This document shows, piece by piece, positions 6,228 to 9,787 of a stretch of DNA of 9,787 nt. Origin of the DNA: Rhodospirillaceae bacterium (GTDB lineage: Bacteria; Pseudomonadota; Alphaproteobacteria; Rhodospirillales; 2-02-FULL-58-16); assembly GCA_013349695.1 (NCBI GenBank), contig DUZD01000085.1:1-9787 (forward strand). The letters are read 5' to 3'. The notes under the pieces are model-generated. The model was not told the origin of the DNA and made no database searches. It saw nothing but the letters and a program-made list of their open reading frames with translations. Both the position numbers and the translations under genes were made by a program. Numbering within the stretch: position 1 is the stretch's first letter; each line of letters opens with the position of its first letter.

Positions 6228-6233
6228 TTTATA
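6228..6233 (-). promoter_or_regulatory. Possible -10 element for the glycosyltransferase gene
   Basis: The minus strand carries TATAAA (6233-6228) in otherwise GC-rich DNA, about 48 bases before the preferred GTG start at 6180. No good -35 hexamer lies 16-18 bases upstream. If real, transcription would start near 6221. That would make the upstream GTG at 6222 untranslatable and support the shorter protein. Confidence 0.25.
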
Positions 6234-6247
6234 CCCCGTGCAACCCG

Positions 6248-6263
6248 CCCGGGCGAGCCCGGG
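6248..6263. repeat. GC-rich perfect inverted repeat between convergently unrelated - strand genes
   Basis: CCCGGGC (6248-6254) and GCCCGGG (6257-6263) are perfect complements around GA. It lies between the kinase stop (6305) and the glycosyltransferase start (6180). On the minus strand the T-run (rc of 6281-6287) comes before, not after, this hairpin, so it is not a classic intrinsic terminator. It may be a transcription pause or a protein-binding palindrome. Confidence 0.35.
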
Positions 6264-6304
6264 GCCGGGCAATGAAGCAGAAAAAAACCGCCGCCCCACC
6301 TGGA

Positions 6305-7867
6305 TTAGCGCCCGGGCGGAACGGTCTCGTTCAACCGGCGCAGCATGTCGCCGCCGTCCTTCGGGCGTTTCTCCTTGTCGGCGGCCAGGGCCGCCATCAC
6401 CAGATCGTTTAATGGAGCCGGAACCTCCGGCGCCAGCCGCCGGGGCGGCTCGAAAGCCCCCACGGGCAGGCTTCCGGTAAGCATTCGGTATGCCAACGCT
6501 CCGGCGGAGTAGACATCGGCCCGCGCGTCCACTTCTTTGGGGCTTTGCCGCTGTTCGGGACTGATGTAGTCGAGGGTGCCGATCCACAAGCCGTAGCGCG
6601 AGCACTTCCACCCGGGGAACTTGACCATCCCGAAATCGCACAACTTCACGGAACCGCCACGCTTGCGCGTCAGCAGGATGTTTCCCGGCTTGACGTCGCG
6701 GTGGACCATGCCGGCCCGGTGCACCGCCGCCAGGGCGGCCAGGAGTTGGCGCAACAGAGACAGGCTCCGCTCGGGGGCAAGGCGCCGGGGCCGGTCCTTT
6801 TCCGCCAGGCCGGCGATGACGCCGGGGTCCGCCGCGTCCGTTCCCATCTCGTCAATAAGGTTGGCCTCGATGAACGGCATGACGAAGAACGGCGTGCCGT
6901 CGGCCAGCGCCGACAGTTCCTTGACCGCGACGATGTGGGGATGTTCGAATCTGGCCATGATCCGGGCCTCGGTCAGGAAACGGCTCCGCCAGTAGGGGCC
7001 GTCCATGGCTTTCCTTCTCCCCCGGGGCGTCGTCCTTGGAGTCGAAGACCTTGACCGCGACGTTAAAGTCAAGATGGGATCGCGGCAGAGATAGATCGTC
7101 GAATAGTCGGTGGAAACGAGTTCCCCGTGGACTGCGTATTTGCCGATGCGTTCTATTTTTGCGGCTTTCCTTCCGATGCGTGACTTTGCCGGGGTGAATA
7201 CGAGGCGCCTTTCAAGCCACCGTTTCCGGGCGCCGGGCGTGGTCAAGACAATGTGCAAGGCGCGGGTGAGGTCGACCATCCTGGCATCGAGGCCGGCGTC
7301 GGCGCCGCCGAGCGCCACCGTCTTCCTGACCAGCCGCGCCGCCCTGTCCTGGGGCCTGTAGGCGTGGACGACCTTCTGCTCTCTTCCGGTCCGCTTGGCG
7401 AGCTCGCACTCCCGAGCGCTGTAGGAGTTCGCGCCCCTGCAGACGAACGGGCGCACCTCGTAGACGGCGCATTGGTCGTCGATGAGCAGAGGGCAACGGA
7501 ACATTTTCTTGGGTTTCCTGTCCGGTGGGTGTTCGTCCTTCCGCTTCTTGATATCGGCAAGGCGTTCGAGCAGGGCCTCCTTGCCGGCCGCCGCAAAGGT
7601 TTTCTCGATGTGATCAGCGAGACGGAAAACCTCCAGGAACGTGACGGCCACCTCGTACTGGTAACAGCAGTGGGCGCGGCCCCTGCCGCAATCGAGGGCG
7701 CCGGCCGGCGGCGATTGTTTCTTTATCGACTCGATGCGATCGGCCAGGAAAGCGGCCGCGCCGTCGAACAGCCGGTTGAATTCCGAGGCCGCGTCCTTTC
7801 CTTTCAGGGCGCCGGCGACGGTGGCGCGCAGCTCGCTCGGAAGCCTTTGTTCATCCTTATCGGCCAT
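6305..7867 (-). CDS. YkgJ-type cysteine-cluster domain fused to a Ser/Thr protein kinase (two compensating frameshifts)
   Basis: 520 aa, no signal peptide or membrane segment, so cytoplasmic. ATG at 7867 follows GGAAAGGG. Residues about 55-160 form a CxxCxxCC/YkgJ-type metal-binding domain: Cys60, CC67-68, then CPLLIDDQCAVYEVRPFVCR (125-144) and Cys154. Residues about 240-515 are a Hanks-type kinase: FLTEARIMARFEHPHIV with the alpha-C Glu300; MVHRDVKPGNILL (387-399) with catalytic Asp391; DFG at 411-413; GTLDYISPEQ (430-439); ADVYSAGALAYRMLTGSLP (450-468). The glycine loop is degenerate (ELVSTDYSTIYL). Residues about 266-287 are out of frame. One base seems lost near 7071-7075 and one gained near 7005-7030. 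Between them the neighbouring frame encodes DFNVAVKVFDSKDD with the invariant ATP-binding lysine (AAG, 7052-7050). Whether this reflects assembly error or real inactivation is unknown. The reading frame also extends upstream without a stop to 9499, an artefact of the RTX frameshift. Confidence 0.8.
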   Translation of the reverse strand: MADKDEQRLPSELRATVAGALKGKDAASEFNRLFDGAAAFLADRIESIKKQSPPAGALDCGRGRAHCCYQYEVAVTFLEVFRLADHIEKTFAAAGKEALLERLADIKKRKDEHPPDRKPKKMFRCPLLIDDQCAVYEVRPFVCRGANSYSARECELAKRTGREQKVVHAYRPQDRAARLVRKTVALGGADAGLDARMVDLTRALHIVLTTPGARKRWLERRLVFTPAKSRIGRKAAKIERIGKYAVHGELVSTDYSTIYLCRDPILTLTSRSRSSTPRTTPRGRRKAMDGPYWRSRFLTEARIMARFEHPHIVAVKELSALADGTPFFVMPFIEANLIDEMGTDAADPGVIAGLAEKDRPRRLAPERSLSLLRQLLAALAAVHRAGMVHRDVKPGNILLTRKRGGSVKLCDFGMVKFPGWKCSRYGLWIGTLDYISPEQRQSPKEVDARADVYSAGALAYRMLTGSLPVGAFEPPRRLAPEVPAPLNDLVMAALAADKEKRPKDGGDMLRRLNETVPPGR

Positions 7868-8083
7868 CGTCCCTTTCCGATCGAAGCGTCCGTTTGTCCC
7901 CGCCGGCGCGGCGGCGGCCGGCCCGATGGAGTGAACGGATTTTGAACCGATAAATGGTTCCGTTGCCAGGGCCAATCTTGACGATCCGCCACTCCGAAGA
8001 CAACCGCCGGCTTTCCCATCGCCCGGGCATACCTCCGCCTTGGACGGGCATCGCTTTTTCGCTGGGGTATACCGGAATGCAAG

Positions 8084-8113
8084 AGAAAAAGGAAAGGCCG
8101 CCGGCGGGCGGCC
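8084..8113 (-). terminator. Intrinsic terminator of the RTX gene
   Basis: On the minus strand GGCCGCC (8113-8107), loop CGCC, GGCGGCC (8102-8096) form a perfect 7-bp GC stem, followed by TTTCCTTTTTC (8095-8085). It lies 14 bases after the true RTX stop codon (TAG, 8129-8127). This separates the RTX gene from the kinase gene. Confidence 0.8.
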
Positions 8114-8126
8114 GCGAGGCCGCGGC

Positions 8127-9499
8127 CTACCACTCGATCTTGTCGAAACCGTCGAAAGCCAGTTCGCTGCCGTCCTCGAGGACGATGGTGCCGGCGGCGT
8201 CGCCCTCGAATTCGAGGCCGTTGGCGGTTTCGGTGTAGGTAGCGCCGTCCTCGACCTGCAACGTCCAACCGGAGTCGCCGCCCGGACCGCCGCTGACGTC
8301 CTCCAATTGGACGCTGTCGGTCCAGCCGGCGCCGCCGTGGAAGGTATCGCTGCCGTCGCCGTCGCCGAAGATGAACAGGTCGTCGCCGTCGTCGCCCCAG
8401 GCCTCGTCGTTGCCCTTGCCGCCGTCCAGAGTATCGTCGCCAGCGCCGCCGTAAAGCGTGTCGTCGCCTTCGCCGCCGGTGAGGGTGTCGTCGCCTTTGT
8501 TACCGTCCAGGAGTCGTCGCCGGCACCGCCGGTGAGCGTGTCGGCGCCTTTGCCGCCGGCCAGGGTTTGGCCGGTATCGGAAACGACGCTGCCCAACGTC
8601 GCGCTCAGGGTCGGCGCATCGGCAACCCCGTCAACGCTGACATCCATGTTGGTCGAGGTCGTCGTGGTACCGTCGGAGACGTCGTAGCTGATGTTGAGCT
8701 CGCCGTTCCAGTTGGCGTCGGGCGCGAAAGTGTAGGTGCCGTCGCCGTTGTCGGTGATGGTGCCGTTGTCGGCGCTGAGGTTGGACGCCGTCAGGGCGTC
8801 GCCGTCGACGTCGCTGGCATTCGCCGTTAGCATCTCCTGGGTGATGGTCAGCGAGCCGTCCTCGTTGAGGCTGGCGGAAGTGTCGCCGCTTACCTCGGGA
8901 GCGGCGTTGACGGCCTCGGACGCCGTTTCGGAAACGACATCGGTCTCTTCCACCGGTGCTTCATCCGCCTCGGCGGCGGCTTCCTCGACAACCACCTCGG
9001 TGGCGGCGGCTGGAGCCGCTTCCGGCGTCTCGCCGTTCTCGGCTTCGCCGCCGGGAGCGTCGGCGGCGGAATCCTGATCTAATCCATAGGTGCCGACCGA
9101 GAACGAGGGCTGAGAACCGTTGTCGGCCGCTTTTTCCGTCTCTTCCTCTTCGCCGGCATCGGGCGCATCCTCGAGCGCCGAGCTGAGATCGGTCGAGTCA
9201 TCCCGCCCGGTTTCGGCGGTCTCGGCGGGCGCCTCGGCCTCGTCGCCGGCGCCATCGACGGCGAGGTCCGCGAGGCCATCCTCGCCGGTGTCTTGGCTTC
9301 CCCGATGAACGGTGGAAAGCACGTTCGGGTCGTCGATATCGGACCCGTCCGCGCCGCCGCCGGCCTGTTGCACGGCGTCCATGTCTTCATCGGAGGTATC
9401 GTCGAGAATCGTCAGGTCGTCGAGGGCCTGCTGCTCTTCTTGATCCCCGTCCGCCGCCGTCTCATCGCCGAGACCTTGCTTGTCGGTGTCGTCAGCCAT
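8127..9499 (-). pseudogene. RTX/cadherin-like type I secretion substrate, one-base frameshift in the repeats
   Basis: Start ATG at 9499, with GGAGG at 9509-9505 and 5-base spacing. Residues 1-200 are extremely acidic (Asp/Glu/Ala-rich) with no Sec signal. Residues about 199-297 are a cadherin-like/VCBS-type domain (DGSLTITQEMLTANASDVDG, NGDGTYTFAPDANWNG, ISYDVSDGTTT). From about 315, RTX nonapeptides begin (GGKGADTLT, GGAGDDSLD...). At about 8510-8513 one base is missing (TCCTGGAC where TCCCTGGAC would keep frame). Restoring it yields GNKGDDTLT, GGEGDDTLY, GGAGDDTLD, GGKGNDEAW and a C-terminus ending DGFDKIEW, stop at 8127, for a 457-aa protein. Such proteins are exported by an ABC type I system through a C-terminal signal and fold on calcium outside the cell, often as adhesins; no transporter genes are in the window. 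As it stands, translation shifts into a Thr/Ala/Arg-rich nonsense frame. Assembly error is a real alternative to a true mutation. Confidence 0.8.
8396..8557 (-). repeat. RTX calcium-binding nonapeptide repeat array
   Basis: About six tandem 27-base units encode GGxGxDxLx nonapeptides (GGKGADTLT, GGAGDDSLD, GNKGDDTLT, GGEGDDTLY, GGAGDDTLD, GGKGNDEAW). The second unit is one base short at about 8510-8513, and this breaks the reading frame. Units of this kind bind Ca2+ in a beta-roll. Confidence 0.85.
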
Positions 9500-9582
9500 T
9501 GCCGCCTCCGTTCACGTAAGCGGGGATTCAGGCACCGCCGGCGGGCACTTCCCGGCAGGCTATCCGCACCTTTACATGTCCA

Positions 9583-9610
9583 TCTATACGAGCCGCTGGC
9601 CCAACTACAA
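9583..9610 (-). promoter_or_regulatory. Possible sigma-70 promoter of the RTX gene
   Basis: On the minus strand TTGTAG (9610-9605) and TATAGA (9588-9583) are 16 bases apart, each matching consensus at four positions. Transcription would begin near 9576, leaving a leader of about 75 bases before the ATG at 9499. Weak but correctly placed. Confidence 0.3.
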
Positions 9611-9725
9611 ACGCAAGAAAAGAGCCGTCGTGCCGAAGGATGTGCAACAACTCGACCCGGTGGCGATTTTGGCCTGCCCCCATTAAGTGGTCCAGCGTCT
9701 ATGAGAGAGTTCGGCGCGGTTTCAT

Positions 9726-9772
9726 GCCCTGCTGTGCAGGCTGGAGCGTAGCGTAAGCCTGGACAGCAGGGC
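9726..9772. repeat. Long hairpin (17-bp stem, 13-base loop) at the right edge
   Basis: Arms 9726-9742 and 9756-9771/9772 are complementary over 17 positions with a single mismatch (CCCTGCTGTGCAGGCT against CCCTGCTGTCCAGGCT). The loop is GGAGCGTAGCGTA. There is no T-run on either side within the window, so it is not a standard intrinsic terminator. It may be a REP-like palindrome, the end of a mobile element, or a structured RNA. The neighbouring 9500-9725 holds no convincing gene. Confidence 0.6.
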
Positions 9773-9787
9773 GGGGCAAGATGGTTT

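Noticed and set aside
7857..8051. 64-aa minus-strand ORF between the RTX and kinase genes (contains WRIVKIGPGNGTIYRFKIRS)
   Set aside because: It overlaps the kinase start, its first ATG lacks a ribosome site, its second has a GGAGG only one base away, and no family is recognised. Possible, but unsupported.
6305..9499. Single 1064-aa protein from the RTX start to the kinase end
   Set aside because: Its middle is a Thr/Ala/Arg-rich shifted reading of RTX repeats, then the terminator and intergenic sequence. Two genes with a frameshift in the first explain it better.
9480..9686. 68-aa + strand ORF at the right end (YMSIYTSRWPNYKRKKRAVV)
   Set aside because: Its first part is antisense to the RTX start and it has no ribosome site. 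The tail might be a mobile-element fragment, but I could not identify one.

Overview
The window is GC-rich, apart from roughly the first 780 bases. Its gene content (two N-terminal Sec-type signal regions, an RTX type I secretion substrate, a SPINDLY/OGT-like glycosyltransferase, a perfect sigma-54 promoter, a tRNA with encoded CCA) fits an alphaproteobacterium, most likely of the Rhodospirillales. That placement is inference from gene families; no marker gene is present.

Left part (1-1925). A visibly AT-richer stretch holds short + strand ORFs: a 49-aa membrane peptide at 211-360, a doubtful 34-aa ORF at 370-474, and a 57-aa single-pass membrane protein at 587-760. Next comes a wreck on the - strand. 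A secreted SNase-type nuclease (1272-1664) has lost its start codon, carries an in-frame TGA, and runs straight into an internal fragment of an IS66 transposase (862-1271). This debris lies on the 3' side of an intact tRNA-Val(GAC) gene (1851-1925, - strand), so it looks like an accessory region beside a tRNA.

Central part (2130-6180). An N-formylglutamate amidohydrolase gene overlaps a GNAT (phosphinothricin-acetyltransferase type) gene by ATGA; the two are a translationally coupled pair. Just 12 bases after the pair is a textbook -24/-12 sigma-54 promoter reading into a secreted SLT-type lytic transglycosylase with a TTG start. Its stop codon shares the palindrome CTAG with the stop codon of a convergent TPR plus GT41 (SPINDLY/OGT-like) glycosyltransferase. 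Sigma-54 control, a peptidoglycan lyase and an OGT-like enzyme side by side suggest surface-structure or flagellar functions, but this is inference.

Right part (6305-9787, all - strand genes). An unusual protein joins a YkgJ-type cysteine-cluster domain to a Ser/Thr kinase domain. Two apparently compensating frameshifts in the kinase N-lobe remove the invariant lysine from the reading frame. Upstream of it is a very acidic RTX protein (cadherin-like domain plus about six nonapeptide repeats) with a one-base frameshift inside the repeats. As the sequence stands, that shift opens a spurious 1064-codon frame running from the RTX start into the kinase. A good terminator at 8084-8113 shows they are separate genes. 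The right edge carries a long hairpin at 9726-9772.

The most interesting items are the sigma-54 promoter on the transglycosylase, the cysteine-cluster/kinase fusion with its displaced lysine, the nuclease-IS66 chimera beside the tRNA, and the unrecognised small membrane proteins.
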